Positions 63,501-64,000 of a stretch of 64,000 nt of DNA are shown here, piece by piece. Each line of letters opens with the position of its first letter. Positions within the stretch are counted from its first letter, which is position 1. The stretch is from Dasyornis broadbenti (Eukaryota; Chordata; Aves; Passeriformes; Dasyornithidae). The notes beneath the pieces were generated by a model, which was given only the letters and a program-made list of their open reading frames with translations, had not been told where the DNA came from and did not search any database. Location: NCBI GenBank assembly GCA_013397935.1, contig VZRN01001305.1, positions 4,458,347 to 4,522,346 of the forward strand. Reading direction: 5' to 3'. Made by a program: the position numbers and the translations under genes.

Positions 63501-64000
63501 GTTTGACCTCTGTCTTATTAATTTCATGTCCTGCAGTTTCTCCCTTTCTAAACCCCTTTTGGAGTGGTTTTCAATTTTGTGCCTTAGTCATCACTTCAGG
63601 TATTTTTCTTGCTAAGTGAGCGCTTAGAACAGGATGATTTGGCTGATACTTTATTTCACATTTATTTTTTTCTGAGTGGGAAAGAAACTCCCTTTTATTT
63701 ATAAATTGCAATACAAGTTATTTTTCACTTCCAAAACAAAATGTACAAATGCTTTGAGTCTACCATCACAGAAATTGTCATATATCAGATTTCTACCTTT
63801 ACCAGGCTGATAAGCAAGCACTGCTGTTTAAGGTCTTACATTCTTATGTGAGTGAATATTTTATGTGAATTTAAAAGTGAAGAGAAAATAATGGCACTTT
63901 CTTACAATCCATCTTGGCTTGATAGTAAATGAACATTTAGCCATGACGAAAGTAACACAGTTTATAGTGACACAACCTACATAAATCTAGTTGGATTTGC
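60501..64000 (+). other. Unique intron-like DNA to the right edge
   Basis: No recognisable exon. Contents are a poly-T run (60901-60910), a small open frame in strong start context at 62096 and AT-rich sequence near 63640-63720. Open frames are at most about 120 codons without domains. It continues the intron-like block to the left. Confidence 0.45.
62096..62194 (+). CDS. Very small open frame in optimal start context, doubtful
   Basis: ATG at 62096 lies in the optimal context ACCATGG and opens 32 codons (MVSKKSQKLEEKKQVLKQN... ending at TAA 62192-62194), lysine- and glutamate-rich at first. An acceptor-like TTCTTCAG precedes 62083 and a donor-like AAGCAG-GTGCTG lies at 62135-62140, so it could also be an exon of about 55 bases ending in GEEKKQ-like residues in the same frame. 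I do not recognise it. A-rich DNA produces such Lys-rich frames easily, so chance is the leading explanation. Confidence 0.1.
   Translation: MVSKKSQKLEEKKQVLKQNVWQRCSMLGFWAF

Noticed and set aside
63640..63720. AATAAA hexamers on the minus strand suggesting a minus-strand gene end
   Set aside because: AT-rich DNA makes these by chance, and the surrounding skew favours + transcription.
1..64000. CRISPR arrays, operons, phage or other prokaryotic systems
   Set aside because: No regularly spaced repeats, dense coding or ribosome-site pattern; composition and repeats are avian.

Overview
This window looks like ordinary nuclear DNA of a bird. The direct evidence is two CR1 LINE copies (9244-9363 minus; 17755-18435 plus, ending in the ATTCTATG-type CR1 3' tail), the start of an avian-type endogenous retroviral LTR (60445-60500) and several very old MIR/L2-like SINE remnants. 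Repeat density is low and most of the sequence is AT-rich and CpG-poor. A 568-base assembly gap lies inside the one GC-rich patch. No bacterial or viral gene organisation is present, and I recognise no protein-coding gene with confidence. The open frames (mostly 60-120 codons) have no recognisable domains and are what chance produces in this much vertebrate DNA.

Layout. (1) 1 to about 8.26 kb: unique DNA whose + strand is rich in T and G, as expected for the sense strand of a + transcribed unit (3' UTR or last intron). It has two good poly(A)-site candidates, at 6279 and 8231. (2) About 8.3-51.4 kb: a gene-poor stretch without that skew. It holds both CR1 copies, MIR/L2-like relics, simple repeats, a small gap at a poly-G run (19766-19804), one weak candidate alternative first exon (28575-28628) and several blocks that read like conserved regulatory DNA. 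(3) About 51.44-52.76 kb: a homeodomain/forkhead/E-box motif-rich segment running into a CpG island whose core is missing (N, 52096-52663). This is the best promoter candidate. (4) 52.76-64 kb: unique DNA that is again T- and G-rich on the + strand. It reads as a first intron transcribed rightwards from the CpG island, with a 68-nt polypyrimidine tract near its start and an LTR fragment inside it.

Working model (inference): one + strand transcription unit ends in the left 6-8 kb, a roughly 44 kb intergenic desert with regulatory elements follows, and a second + strand gene starts at the CpG island near 52 kb with its coding exons in the gap or beyond the right edge. I saw no clear new biological system. 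The most useful leads are the strand-composition switch at the island, the missing island core, the dense upstream motif block and the candidate exon at 28.6 kb.
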